The notes: generated by a model from the letters alone, not told the origin. Counted from the stretch's first letter, positions 34,801 through 43,502 are shown. The stretch: DNA of 43,555 bases from Verrucomicrobiota bacterium (GCA_018239985.1 JAFEGK010000013.1:1-43555); one strand, 5' to 3'. Numbers and translations are program-made.

Positions 34801-35270
34801 GAGGCGGCGAGCATTTCGGAAGAAGTGATATACTCTTGAAGAATCTGACGCTGGAGATTTTCCTCCTGCCTCTGCACCTCTTTGTTCTTTGCAGCTTTGA
34901 ATTTCTCCTGGAGCTCTTCCTTCTCTTCCTCTTCTAAATGCTCAGAAAGATCGGCCTCTTTTGAAAAAGCGACCAAAATTTGGTCGAGATTCTGCTCCAA
35001 ATAGAACAAAAGTGCAGCAATATGTTGACAATCGTAGTTATACGGACAGTCGCAATTCGAATGAATCGTTTCACACTCCAACCGATCGATTTCAATTTCG
35101 CTTTCATAATAGTTTTCGTATTGCCCCAAGACCCGCCCGCTGACTCGCATTGTCTTAGAATCGAGGTGAATCAACTTAGCAGAAACCACCTTTTGACTCT
35201 CAAAAGAATCACGCCCCTCTTTGAGGATATTAGAAGAAAAGTCCTGTTTTAACTTGCGAAAATTGAGCAT
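31824..35270 (-). CDS. SWI/SNF2-family helicase with SWIM zinc finger
   Basis: A 1148-residue protein. A SWIM finger CxCx5CxH lies at residues 73-83 (CDCPYNYDCQH). The middle 600 residues are the bacterial SNF2 N-terminal region. The SNF2 ATPase has DMGLGKT with Lys718, DEAQ at 810-813, and C-terminal helicase motifs SLKAGGTGLNL and DRVHRMGQ. Such proteins translocate on DNA and remodel protein-DNA complexes; chlamydial homologues sit beside mreB. The ATG at 35270 lacks a good ribosome site. Confidence 0.95.
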   Translation of the reverse strand: MLNFRKLKQDFSSNILKEGRDSFESQKVVSAKLIHLDSKTMRVSGRVLGQYENYYESEIEIDRLECETIHSNCDCPYNYDCQHIAALLFYLEQNLDQILVAFSKEADLSEHLEEEEKEELQEKFKAAKNKEVQRQEENLQRQILQEYITSSEMLAASPFFRPEEKKEIDSAEFSLIYNLPKKGAGPVEVQVALRLPYRSKPLHVPNLRDFIEALRFAEPIFMGGKRFCFSLDSFAINQKEIVRMVMDHLQFPENVSSERGLRLGLIQPEFFGLILARTFELAEQEISKSSFSLSDGDLPVLPGMYDSGFENPLHFSSMPAQFLFQIEYIPPPTSKILLNPKIVMDEKELTLEDVTLFQCARPGLLYEGTYWRFPHLITRRHLLNLKEIRDMTIPEPLFGSFVENSLPELMQFAEVSNRHVIENFVTLPFVNEVQTICDLSYLNGELEAAVHFIYDGNRIPQAPSQLTYDQINSFSTDEGILGRNLVEERKIIEDLFQDFMFNPEQGIYISKSDKKIVEFMTDVIPRNKDRVKFNCPQNLLDQFIYDKTEFVLHFDHLDKVDSYRIQLKVQGSLKGIKLDQLWECIAAKKAFIELASPKKVKLAKILVLDLDRITGAIQLFDELGITVLEDGNLERPLWSLANIDESQFEGLPIKFSMSEQLKEIRAQMLGEKKLKASPIPKEVNVELRSYQTEGVHWLERIRSMFLGGILADDMGLGKTVQAIVAITQQQKKHPGCALIVCPTSLLYNWKEEFAKFNHKLKVIVVDGIPSARKKMIGDLENYDAVITSYTLLQKDIEQYKSTLFSYVILDEAQHIKNRGTRNARSVKMVRAQHKLILSGTPIENSLDELWSLFDFLMPGFLSSYDRFVEKYVRVSGEEQVKNIEYLRKKISPFILRRMKADVLKDLPPVSEIVYHCQLSPVQQELYRSYAESARDELVKLVERDGFDRVQIHVLATLTRLKQICCHPAIFAKEKAEANDSAKYEMLLELLQTLMEGGHKTVIFSQYTQMLKIMRADLEQRGIRFAYLDGSSKNRLEVVKQFNEDPSTFVFLVSLKAGGTGLNLVGADTVIHYDMWWNPAVENQATDRVHRMGQTKSVSAYKLITLNTIEEKIDEMQKRKKGLVKKVVSCDDEAISKLTWEDVLELLKT

Positions 35271-35449
35271 GGCTTGGTTCCCTACAATTTAAAATATGGT
35301 TTTACATAGTTTTGAAAAGACCTTCAAGCAAAATCTTTTTTTTACTTCCCACACCCCAACATTTTTCCCCTTATTTTTCAGGAACGGGCTCGAGCGGGAC
35401 ATATTTTTAGTGAAATAAAATTCGGCATCCCCTAAACTCTCCTTTTTTT

Positions 35450-35521
35450 GCGGGTGTAGCTCAGTGGTAGAGCATCACGTTGCCAACGTGAGGGTCATGA
35501 GTTCGAATCTCATTACCCGCT
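35450..35521 (+). tRNA. tRNA-Gly(GCC)
   Basis: A full cloverleaf of 72 nt: acceptor GCGGGTG/TACCCGC (with a G-T pair), D-arm GCTC..GAGC, anticodon loop TTGCCAA on TCACG/CGTGA, T-arm ATGAG TTCGAAT CTCAT, discriminator T. CCA not encoded. The tig ATG follows 21 nt later. Confidence 0.96.
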
Positions 35522-35542
35522 TCCTTAACATAGAGATTCAGA

Positions 35543-37039
35543 ATGGCACAAAAAACCGAAGAAAAGACACACACTAATCCAGAATATAAAAATGAACAGG
35601 TTCATGTCATTGTGCATCGGAAACCCAACTGCGTCGTCGAGTACGAAGTAGAAGTGTTCCGTCCCATATGCAATGAAGCTTATAAAGCAGCAGCTAAAAA
35701 AATTGGAAAGGAAGTGGTCGTCCCTGGTTTTAGAAAAGGGAAAGCGCCTCCAGAGATGGTAGCCAAGCGTTACCCTCATGATCTCGATCGGATTTGGCAA
35801 GAAGAGATAGCCAATAATGCGTATCGCGAGGCAGCGAAGTTAGCCAACGTCCCCCTCATCAACAAAGATGCTAAAGTCTCTTTTAAGATGGAAAGCCATA
35901 GTCCCGAAGGGGCAAAAGTAAACCTCTCATTCGAGACCATTCCAACAATCCCTACAGTCGATCCTGCGAAATGTGTCCTTAAAGAGGTGAAAAGACCAGA
36001 GGTCAGCAAGGAAAAAGTTGAAGAGACCATCCGTCAAACCCAACTCTTCTTCGCAGAATGGACCCTTGCAAATGACCACCCAATCAAAAAAGGGGATTTT
36101 GTCCTACTCGACGTCGAACTCACCGAGCAAGATCCTCCACAAAAGATCTTCAACAACACCCGCTTCGAAGTAGCCGATAAATCGATGGCCCAGTGGATGC
36201 AAAAACTGATCAAAGGGAAAAAAGTGGGCGATGTCCTGGAAGGAATTAGCACACCCGATGACACAGCCACTGAAGAAGAAAAAGCTGAATTTCCACCAAA
36301 AAAAGTACGCGTGACGATCAAAGCGATCGAAACAGCCAAACTCCCAGAACTAGACGACGCGTTTGCCAAGCAACTGGGCGTGGAAACCGTTGATGCCTTC
36401 CGCAGTAGAGTTGAAGAGATCCTGAATAAGAAAGCCGACGAACACGTCCGGGAGCTAAAACGGGAAAAAGTGACCGCATTCCTCCTCTCCCACCATTTTG
36501 CCCTCCCCTTCTCCGTCATCGAAAAAGAGACCCGCTTCCGTCTCGAGCAAATGATCCGCGACCCCGAATTCAAAGCCCGTTGGGATCGTAGCAACGATCA
36601 AGAACGTCGAGCCCTTGTCGATGAAGTGAAAAATCAAGCAGAAAAAGCAGTCCGCATCTTCTATCTCTGCCGCAAAATCGCCGCCGACCAGAACATGCCG
36701 ATCACAGCAAAAGATCTCCCCCAAGGGGCCGCCGACCAACTCGAAGCGCTCCTATACCCTTACGAACAGCACCACGATCCCCGTCAGCCTGACATCAAGC
36801 AAGCCGAGGCCTATTCTCGCGCTCTGCTCGAAAAGACCGAAGACTGGATCATCGCCCATGCTCGCACAGCGCCAGCCGACTCCGAGAAAAAAGAAGAACC
36901 TGAAGAAGCTCCAGCAGAGAAAGAGGCAAAGCCTAAGCGCAAAGCAGCTGCTAAAAAAGCAGATGAGCCTGAAGAAACTACTGCCGAAGAGAAGCCTAAA
37001 AAGAAGGCCGCTCCGAAGCCTAAGAAAGAAAAGGCCTGA
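35543..37039 (+). CDS. tig: Trigger factor with Lys-rich C-terminal tail
   Basis: A 498-residue ribosome-bound chaperone and prolyl isomerase. The ribosome-docking loop PGFRKGKAP lies at 61-69. A PPIase-like middle (KKGDFVLLDVELTEQD) and helical SurA-like arms follow. Typical length is about 430-450; here the last 55 residues (from about 443) are an added low-complexity Lys/Glu/Ala/Pro tail (KRKAAAKKA, KKKAAPKPKKEKA) resembling histone H1-like tails. Elsewhere in Chlamydia tig is followed directly by clpP-clpX; here 4.6 kb of accessory genes intervene. Confidence 0.95.
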   Translation: MAQKTEEKTHTNPEYKNEQVHVIVHRKPNCVVEYEVEVFRPICNEAYKAAAKKIGKEVVVPGFRKGKAPPEMVAKRYPHDLDRIWQEEIANNAYREAAKLANVPLINKDAKVSFKMESHSPEGAKVNLSFETIPTIPTVDPAKCVLKEVKRPEVSKEKVEETIRQTQLFFAEWTLANDHPIKKGDFVLLDVELTEQDPPQKIFNNTRFEVADKSMAQWMQKLIKGKKVGDVLEGISTPDDTATEEEKAEFPPKKVRVTIKAIETAKLPELDDAFAKQLGVETVDAFRSRVEEILNKKADEHVRELKREKVTAFLLSHHFALPFSVIEKETRFRLEQMIRDPEFKARWDRSNDQERRALVDEVKNQAEKAVRIFYLCRKIAADQNMPITAKDLPQGAADQLEALLYPYEQHHDPRQPDIKQAEAYSRALLEKTEDWIIAHARTAPADSEKKEEPEEAPAEKEAKPKRKAAAKKADEPEETTAEEKPKKKAAPKPKKEKA

Positions 37040-37067
37040 GCCGGAGCACTCTCACATAATTAACCAA

Positions 37068-39290
37068 TTATTCTGGATCGGGGTTACCCTCTTTTTTAGA
37101 GCGGACAGAACGGGCCGATTCATCGGATTTAGGTTCTGAGTCCTCCCTTTCCCGCTTTCCGACTGGCTGAGTTCCAAATTCGATCTCGTCGTCCAGTGAC
37201 GGCAGTTCCGAAGAATCCTCTAGGTCTAACGAATCTATTTTTTGCTTTTTCTGAGAGGGTGGATCGTTTGCCAAAGTTTCTTTTAATGATCGCAATAGAG
37301 TTTCAGCTTCGTTGCCTGTTTCCTCACGCAACTTTAGCTCGTATTGACCCATCTGCAATTCTTTTAACGATTCGCAGCATAGTAATTCGCAATGATTGAC
37401 CTCTAAAACTGTAAGAGACTTGGGAAGTGTGGGCAACTTTCCTAAGTTATCGCAGCAACTGATGTTAAGTTCTTGAAGACCTTCAGGAAGAGCTGGAAGC
37501 TCTGTTATTGATTGGCAATGGGAGATATTTAAAATTTCGAGAGACCTGGGCAACTTGGGCATCCTTTTTAGGCCATAGCAGTCATAGATTGTAAATTGTT
37601 GAAGACCTTCAGGGATCTCAGGCAGCGTTTCAAGGTTATCGCAGTCACAGATCCTGAGTTGTTTAAGACCTAAGGGAAAAGCGGGCAGTTCTCGTAACGA
37701 TTTGCACTTCTCAATCGTTAAATATTGAAGAGACTGGGGCAGTTCGGGCAGCTTTTCTAGTAACTTGCTCCGAAGGATTTCAAGTTCTTGAAGACCATCA
37801 GTAAGCGCGGGGAGCTCGGCTATTGAGTTGCAATCCACAATCCTTAAAAACTGAAGAGACTGAGGCAGTTTGGGCAGCTTTTTTAGTAACTTGTAGCGAC
37901 AAATTTCAAGTTTTTCAAGACCTTCGGCAAGCGCGGGGAGCTCTGCCAATGATCTGGAGTCGGCAATCGTTAAAAATTGGAGAGACTGGGGCAATTTTGG
38001 AAACTTTTGAAGATCCAAAGAGACTATAAGTTCTCGAAGACCTTCAGGAAGCTCGTGCAGTTCTGTTAACGATTTGCAGTCCGACGAGATATGTAAAAAT
38101 TGAAGTGACTGGGGGAATTTTGGTAGCCGTTTTAGTTCGTCGCAATCAAGGATGATGAGTTTTTGAAGCCCTTCAGGAAGCTCGGACAGCTCCGATAATG
38201 ATGGGCACTTTTGGAGATTTAGTATTTGAAGAGACTGTGGGAGTTTGGGTAACTTTTCTAAGTCGCGATTGCAGCTAAAAATCGTAAGTTCTTTAAGACC
38301 TTCAGGAAAATCGGGCAGTGTTTTTAATGAAAGGCATCCAGACAGGTGTAACCTTTTAAGAGACTCAGGGAAAGCAAGCAGGTTTGACAATGCATGAGCT
38401 GCTATGAGCTTAAGTGTTTGAAGAGATTCAGGCAGTGGGGGCAGATTTGATAATACATTAACGTCTCTGAGGTAAAGTGTTTGAAGAGACTTAGGCAATG
38501 GGGGCAGTTGCGTCAATGATATGCTGCCCATCAGTGCTAAGATTTGAAGAGTTGAGGGAAGCTTAGGCAGACGTGTCAATCTCCCCCAGCACTCAAGTTC
38601 TTGAAGGGCCTCCGGAAGCTCGGGCAAGTGGACGTGGGAAAGAAACAAGTACCTGCACTTAAGCACTTGAAGACCCTTAGGAAACTCGGGTAGCGACGAA
38701 CAGTACGGAAGATCAATTTTTAGATACTTAAGATTGGGACAATCGCCGAATAATTTTTCGACTATCTCTACATTTTCGAATATAAAATCTGAAAAATCGC
38801 CATATTCCAATAAGAGGCCATGCCCAGTTTTCGCAAGCCAATTAGTTGCCCTTACATGAGGGGGTTTTGCACCATCCATTCTCAGCCCTTGATTGATTGA
38901 AAGGATTTGCAGTTTACCTGTTGCGACCCGATTTATTTTTCTGTTTACTGTTCTGCATACTTCTACAATTTTCGGCGTTGTGAAACTTAGAATTTTGCCC
39001 CAAAGATCTCCAGGAACTTTATTCATTAATTCTTCGCTAGGAGCCTCTTGTAAGGAAGTGAAAATGACGTTTCTGATTTGTTGGATTTTATGACGGGTTT
39101 CCCTATTCGGGATGCCAGTTTGAATGGCGGTCTCTAGAATGGTTAGCACCTTTTCTTTTTCTTGCCGACTCAACTGGGAAAATTTTGAAAAAGGGATATT
39201 CTCTAAATGATTTCCCTTTTCTTGGAAATAAAGCCATTTGTACTCTTCTAGAGTTTGATTAACATTATTTAGATCACTTATCGTTAGCAT
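37068..39290 (-). CDS. F-box and leucine-rich-repeat protein (candidate host effector)
   Basis: A 740-residue protein. Residues about 91-125 (VPGDLWGKILSFTTPKIVEV...) fit an F-box, the Skp1-binding motif of eukaryotic ubiquitin ligases. From about 195 to 640 runs an array of 20-21-residue LRRs of LP.LP.SLQ.L.I..C..L type. The tail is hydrophilic with basic clusters (KKQKID, KREREDSEPKS, RSKKEG) that look like nuclear localisation signals. F-box plus LRR suggests recruitment of host proteins to SCF ubiquitination; this is inference. No Sec signal. It converges on tig with 28 bp between stops. Confidence 0.82.
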   Translation of the reverse strand: MLTISDLNNVNQTLEEYKWLYFQEKGNHLENIPFSKFSQLSRQEKEKVLTILETAIQTGIPNRETRHKIQQIRNVIFTSLQEAPSEELMNKVPGDLWGKILSFTTPKIVEVCRTVNRKINRVATGKLQILSINQGLRMDGAKPPHVRATNWLAKTGHGLLLEYGDFSDFIFENVEIVEKLFGDCPNLKYLKIDLPYCSSLPEFPKGLQVLKCRYLFLSHVHLPELPEALQELECWGRLTRLPKLPSTLQILALMGSISLTQLPPLPKSLQTLYLRDVNVLSNLPPLPESLQTLKLIAAHALSNLLAFPESLKRLHLSGCLSLKTLPDFPEGLKELTIFSCNRDLEKLPKLPQSLQILNLQKCPSLSELSELPEGLQKLIILDCDELKRLPKFPQSLQFLHISSDCKSLTELHELPEGLRELIVSLDLQKFPKLPQSLQFLTIADSRSLAELPALAEGLEKLEICRYKLLKKLPKLPQSLQFLRIVDCNSIAELPALTDGLQELEILRSKLLEKLPELPQSLQYLTIEKCKSLRELPAFPLGLKQLRICDCDNLETLPEIPEGLQQFTIYDCYGLKRMPKLPRSLEILNISHCQSITELPALPEGLQELNISCCDNLGKLPTLPKSLTVLEVNHCELLCCESLKELQMGQYELKLREETGNEAETLLRSLKETLANDPPSQKKQKIDSLDLEDSSELPSLDDEIEFGTQPVGKREREDSEPKSDESARSVRSKKEGNPDPE

Positions 39291-39296
39291 AGGTAA

Positions 39297-39325
39297 ATTA
39301 TATCACACAATTGAAAAAATCTCAA
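39297..39325 (-). promoter_or_regulatory. Promoter of the F-box/LRR gene, leaderless layout
   Basis: TTGAGA (39320-39325), 17 bp, TATAAT (39297-39302) on the minus strand. Only six bases separate the -10 box from the ATG at 39290, so transcription should begin at or next to the start codon. No ribosome site can fit. Confidence 0.6.
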
Positions 39326-39423
39326 ATTATACAAAAATCTCATAACTCATTGACTTTCAGTTTATTATGAGATGAAGAAGGCGAGGGGGCGGCTGAATAA
39401 TTATACTCACGTTATAAACCCAA

Positions 39424-39566
39424 GTTGCCAACCCCTATTTCCTCTAAGAAAGCTGCACTACCCACCGCCAGCACTTCGTTCGTCAGCAAGATGCGCCCAC
39501 CTTGCCTCCTCACGAATTGCAGGATCTGGGCAGTCGCTATTCCATAGAGAAAAAGAGGGGGGCAAC
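39424..39566. repeat. Imperfect 143-bp palindrome
   Basis: The ends GTTGCC..CCCCT and AGGGGGGCAAC are inverted, and the interior continues as a loosely matching inverted repeat around GCGCCC near 39495 (CACTTCGT opposite ACGAATTG). It lies between the LRR gene and the stop of the small membrane-protein gene. Probably a decayed MITE-like element. Confidence 0.5.
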
Positions 39567-39572
39567 TGAGTG

Positions 39573-40202
39573 TTATAAATCTTCTCGAGCCGAAAGAGCT
39601 AGGCAGCCGTAATGTCTAAGTTGGTCTTTAAGCTCTGCAAAGGTTGTTTGAACCGTTTCGATCTGATCAGTATAACTGTCTAGAAATGCCGGACAAATTC
39701 TTTTCCCTTCACCGTTGCAAGCGGCCCGATGATCTAATTCAGATTTTACTAGCAAATTTTTTAATCTTATTTCTTCATCAGCCGATTCCTTCACAGCCTC
39801 TTGAAGCACTTTACAGTTAGAAGATTTACCAACAAAATGGTATTCTGACAATGTATGATAAAGCTCGTAAGCTGCAAGAGAAAAGCAAAATGCAGCGCCA
39901 GCATAGAGGGCAACTTTCTTTGCTAAAAACACTCCCTTTTCTGATAAATTATACCCATTTGGTGCATGAGTTACAGGCAAGCACCCTTCTAACTGAAGAT
40001 TATTGGCCCTATTAGCCAAGGCCTTACCGGTTAAACAGAGCGCTGCAACGACCATAAAATTAATTTTAAGCGGCTCTAAATAAAGACCTTTTACGGCATG
40101 GTGGGCGATATTGGCACCGTGATAGGATGCATTTTGCAATAAAACACCCATATGATTTAAATGGGGCTTTGCCGCGTTAACTAAGCCTGTACTAATGCTC
40201 AT
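39573..40202 (-). CDS. Small hypothetical membrane protein
   Basis: A 209-residue protein with two hydrophobic segments (about residues 45-62, INFMVVAALCLTGKALA, and 92-112, KKVALYAGAAFCFSLAAYEL), then a soluble tail with several Cys. The paired helices recall chlamydial Inc proteins, though the gap between them is longer than usual. A clear AGGAGAT ribosome site sets the start. Divergent from the F-box-like gene at 40330. Family not recognised. Confidence 0.65.
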   Translation of the reverse strand: MSISTGLVNAAKPHLNHMGVLLQNASYHGANIAHHAVKGLYLEPLKINFMVVAALCLTGKALANRANNLQLEGCLPVTHAPNGYNLSEKGVFLAKKVALYAGAAFCFSLAAYELYHTLSEYHFVGKSSNCKVLQEAVKESADEEIRLKNLLVKSELDHRAACNGEGKRICPAFLDSYTDQIETVQTTFAELKDQLRHYGCLALSAREDL

Positions 40203-40234
40203 TTTGATCTCCTATTTTGCAAAGTTCTTGTTCA

Positions 40235-40263
40235 ATTATATAAAAAAAATCATTTTTTGTCAA
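40235..40263 (-). promoter_or_regulatory. Consensus promoter of the small membrane-protein gene
   Basis: TTGACA (40258-40263), 17 bp, TATAAT (40235-40240) on the minus strand, a perfect consensus match, about 25 nt before a good ribosome site and the ATG at 40202. Confidence 0.75.
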
Positions 40264-40290
40264 CCATCGAAATATAAATAATAATTTAAT

Positions 40291-40319
40291 TTGACATTTA
40301 TATGATTTTATATTAGAAT
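40291..40319 (+). promoter_or_regulatory. Promoter of the F-box-like gene, near-leaderless layout
   Basis: TTGACA (40291-40296), 17 bp, TAGAAT (40314-40319). Ten bases separate the -10 box from the ATG at 40330, leaving a leader of only a few nucleotides and no ribosome site. It is divergent with the promoter at 40235-40263. Confidence 0.65.
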
Positions 40320-40329
40320 TTAAAACAAT

Positions 40330-41601
40330 ATGACTATTGAATCAACACAACGCTTAGAATTAATTCCCGGGGGAGATAAGAATGTTTATTTTACTCTCTT
40401 TTCATTTCTAACACCCAGAGAATTAAGCACATGTGCTTTAGTGAGCCGAAAATGCCGGGAAAGAATAGAACAATTCAATGCCCCGGACCGCTTGCAAAGA
40501 GCCTGCGGATTTGTAGGCGAAGTCATGACAGTTCCTCGCAACACGCTTATTTCAAATCTCTTAAATATCTATGATTCTATCCTAATGCAACGCCCTCTCG
40601 CAGATGAAGAGAAGGAAGAAGTTCGTCCATGGGCAACAAATCCGGAAGATGCTCCTGCTGAATTACGGTTCTTATGGCGAGCGCAAAATGCGCCCCTAGC
40701 TGCACAATTGCTCGCCGCCTGTCAAGGCACAGATGAACTTGACAAAAGATCTGTCTTATTTGATAAAACGAGTCAGTTTTTAAACCCAGAAACTCGCGCC
40801 TGTTATCACAAACTCAGTGAGATCGCCTGTTCTATCATTAAAATAATAGGCCCGCGCGAAAATGAAGGTTATGTTTCCCCTGTTATTAGGGCACAAGTGG
40901 CCGCTAAAGAATCAAAAATAGGGGAAAAATGCCCCCAGCCTGATATCGAAGAGGCTGTTTGGTTCTTTGTTTCAAATTTCAGCAGACACAAAATTGCAGA
41001 GGCAGAAGAGAATTGCAAGACATTAGTTCAGATTGAACTCGCAAAACTCGATCCACGAGAAGTCGAAAAAATGGGACAAACTCTCAAAGAGACCTTTACT
41101 CTTTTTAAACAGCTCGTAGAAATCTATCAAAAAACGGAATCAATTCAAAACAAACCCCTCCGGGAGCACCACTTTGCAAGAGAGGCTAATTGGGAAAATC
41201 TTTATTACAGAAATTTTCCTAACCAAGATGCACCGAAGCCTAGAGCCTTTGTGAGGTTCGTAGGTGGTATCATTATTGGTGTAATCCTTTCTGGAAATAT
41301 TGTTCCAATCTTAGCAGATGCCATCCCCGATGAATATAGTAAAATAGGCGTGGTATCTTGTTTAGTAATTGGATTTGCTACTTATCTCATCGGGTTAACC
41401 GTTGCCTTTTCTGATCTGAATTTTTTTTACCCTCGGGCAGAGATTCAGCATGATGACAATGGCGCCGAAGTCGTCCACATTGCCCCACACCCCTTGGGAG
41501 GCAGAGCTAGACTATTCTGCGATGTCATTTCCGCTGCCGCCATCGGGTATGTCGCTTTGCAATTATTTATATTCGCCCTGCGCAAGGGACTTGCGCAATA
41601 A
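40330..41601 (+). CDS. F-box-like protein with C-terminal membrane segments
   Basis: A 423-residue protein. Residues about 18-50 (VYFTLFSFLTPRELSTCALVSRKCRERI) match an F-box closely. The middle is helical and soluble. Two hydrophobic helices lie at about 308-328 and 340-360, separated by a short hydrophilic turn as in Inc proteins, and a third at about 395-415. An F-box facing the host cytosol from a membrane would be a novel arrangement for capturing Skp1; this is inference. No Sec signal. It lies 60 bp upstream of clpP, which has no promoter of its own that I can see, so it may feed into clpPX expression. Confidence 0.75.
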   Translation: MTIESTQRLELIPGGDKNVYFTLFSFLTPRELSTCALVSRKCRERIEQFNAPDRLQRACGFVGEVMTVPRNTLISNLLNIYDSILMQRPLADEEKEEVRPWATNPEDAPAELRFLWRAQNAPLAAQLLAACQGTDELDKRSVLFDKTSQFLNPETRACYHKLSEIACSIIKIIGPRENEGYVSPVIRAQVAAKESKIGEKCPQPDIEEAVWFFVSNFSRHKIAEAEENCKTLVQIELAKLDPREVEKMGQTLKETFTLFKQLVEIYQKTESIQNKPLREHHFAREANWENLYYRNFPNQDAPKPRAFVRFVGGIIIGVILSGNIVPILADAIPDEYSKIGVVSCLVIGFATYLIGLTVAFSDLNFFYPRAEIQHDDNGAEVVHIAPHPLGGRARLFCDVISAAAIGYVALQLFIFALRKGLAQ

Positions 41602-41661
41602 CTCCCAACTCTGCAATGATTAGGCCAGTGCAAAAGCCACCAAAACAGCATAGGGTTTGAC

Positions 41662-42261
41662 ATGTCATATATTCCATATATCATTGAAGATACAGGACGC
41701 GGCGAGCGAGCAATGGACATCTATTCGCGTCTACTGAAAGACCGGATTATTTTCATTGGGACCGAAATCAACGACCAGGTCGCCAATACGGTCATTGCGC
41801 AGTTGCTGTTTTTGCGCGCCGAAGACCCTAAAAAAGACATTAACGTCTACATCAACTCCCCTGGGGGCTACATCACGTCGGGATTGGCCGTCTATGACAC
41901 GATGCAGTTCATGACCTATGACATCAATACTTATTGTCTGGGTATGGCCGCCTCTATGGCTTCTATCCTTTTGATGGCCGGAACGAAAGGCAAGCGGTAC
42001 GCTCTGCCTCACAGCCGCATTATGCTCCACCAACCGATTGGAGGATTAACCGGAACAGCTTCAGATTTTGAGTTGCAAGCTAAAGAGATTTTGGAGCTGA
42101 AAAAAATCACCTCTTCGATCATTGCAGAAAAAACAGGGCAACCCGTCGAAAAAATCCTTGAGGAGACAGAGCGCGATTACTACATGAATCCAGTCGAAGC
42201 TACCCATTATGGGATCATCGATAAAATTGCATCACGGACACCAGAAGCAGCAACAGTATAA
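41662..42261 (+). CDS. clpP: ATP-dependent Clp protease proteolytic subunit
   Basis: A 199-residue serine peptidase forming the barrel used by ClpX and ClpC. The catalytic triad is visible: Ser98 in GMAASMAS, His123 in MLHQPIGG, Asp172 in RDYYMNP. NSPGG for the oxyanion region is at 65-69. Length is canonical. clpX begins three bases after its stop, so they are co-transcribed. Confidence 0.97.
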   Translation: MSYIPYIIEDTGRGERAMDIYSRLLKDRIIFIGTEINDQVANTVIAQLLFLRAEDPKKDINVYINSPGGYITSGLAVYDTMQFMTYDINTYCLGMAASMASILLMAGTKGKRYALPHSRIMLHQPIGGLTGTASDFELQAKEILELKKITSSIIAEKTGQPVEKILEETERDYYMNPVEATHYGIIDKIASRTPEAATV

Positions 42262-42264
42262 GAA

Positions 42265-43473
42265 ATGACAAAAAAAGAGACCCCTGCCTGTTCATTCTGT
42301 GGGCGCACAGAGGAAGCCGTAGAGAAGCTAATCTCCGGCCCAAACAGCTACATCTGCGATAAATGCGTACACCTTTGCGTTGATATTATTGAGAAAAAGC
42401 CTGTTCATCATGAGCTAAAGGTCCTCAAGCCTAAAGAGATTAAAGAAGCACTCGATGCCTATGTGATCGGGCAAGAAAAAGCTAAAAAGACCATCTCAGT
42501 CGCCGTCTATAACCACTACAAACGGGTCCGCTCGGTCGGCAAAAAAGAGGGTGTCGAATACAGCAAGTCAAACGTCCTACTTTTAGGCCCAACCGGTAGC
42601 GGTAAAACACTGCTCGCTCGGACACTTGCCCAAACAATCGATGTCCCTTTTGCGATTGCCGATGCGACGACCCTCACCGAAGCGGGCTACGTCGGTGAAG
42701 ATGTCGAAAATATCATCCTACGCCTTGTGCAAGCCGCCGACTACGACATCGCCCGAGCCGAATTGGGTATTATCTACGTCGATGAGATCGATAAATTGCG
42801 CAAAACTAGCGGCAACGTCTCTATCACCCGCGATGTCTCCGGCGAAGGGGTGCAACAAGCTCTTCTCAAAATCGTCGAAGGGACAGTCGCCAACGTGCCC
42901 CCCAAGGGAGGGCGCAAACACCCGAACCAAGAGTATATCAAAGTCAACACCGAAAATATCCTCTTCATCGTCGGCGGAGCGTTTGTCAACCTAGAAAAAA
43001 TCATCGCCAAACGGCTCGGCAAGAGCACAATTGGCTTCGATACGACAGAAACCGCTGCTTTCGACTCTCAAGAGACCAACTACCTCCTCTCAAAAGTCGA
43101 GATGGAAGATCTAGTCGCATTCGGAATGATCCCAGAATTCGTCGGCCGCTTTAACAGTATCGCCAACTGCAACGAGCTCTCAATCGAAGACCTTGTCGAG
43201 ATTCTGACTAAGCCCAAAAACGCCATCATCAAGCAATATGAGCAGCTCTTCAACGAAGAGAACGTCAAACTTCACGTGACAGAAGATGCCCTCCGTGCTA
43301 TGGCAGAAAAAGCCAAAGAAACCGGCACCGGCGCCCGAGCTCTCCGGATGATAGCCGAAAGCCTCCTGCTCGAAACCATGTACGAGATCCCCTCCGACCC
43401 CTCCATCAAAGAAGTGATCATCGAGAGCGACTGCATCAGGAAACGGGTTCCCCCAACAATCGTCAGAGAATAA
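42265..43473 (+). CDS. clpX: ATP-dependent Clp protease ATPase subunit
   Basis: A 402-residue AAA+ unfoldase that feeds substrates to ClpP. The zinc-binding domain has Cys at 9, 12, 31 and 34. Walker A GPTGSGKT is at 107-114, pore loop GYVGEDVE at 140-147, Walker B YVDEID at 170-175, sensor 2 GTGARALR near the end. Length is typical. The IGF-type ClpP-binding loop appears as STIGFD. No obvious terminator in the remaining 80 bp. Confidence 0.97.
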   Translation: MTKKETPACSFCGRTEEAVEKLISGPNSYICDKCVHLCVDIIEKKPVHHELKVLKPKEIKEALDAYVIGQEKAKKTISVAVYNHYKRVRSVGKKEGVEYSKSNVLLLGPTGSGKTLLARTLAQTIDVPFAIADATTLTEAGYVGEDVENIILRLVQAADYDIARAELGIIYVDEIDKLRKTSGNVSITRDVSGEGVQQALLKIVEGTVANVPPKGGRKHPNQEYIKVNTENILFIVGGAFVNLEKIIAKRLGKSTIGFDTTETAAFDSQETNYLLSKVEMEDLVAFGMIPEFVGRFNSIANCNELSIEDLVEILTKPKNAIIKQYEQLFNEENVKLHVTEDALRAMAEKAKETGTGARALRMIAESLLLETMYEIPSDPSIKEVIIESDCIRKRVPPTIVRE

Positions 43474-43502
43474 TTCTTTAAACTTCAGCTAGTTGCATTG
43501 AC

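Noticed and set aside
36034-36594. 186-codon minus-strand frame opposite tig
   Set aside because: Antisense to a strongly supported gene; Ser/Phe-rich product without known features.
37400-38750. Repeated DNA in the LRR gene as a CRISPR array
   Set aside because: The periodic sequence is in frame and encodes leucine-rich repeats; no constant repeat with unique spacers is present.
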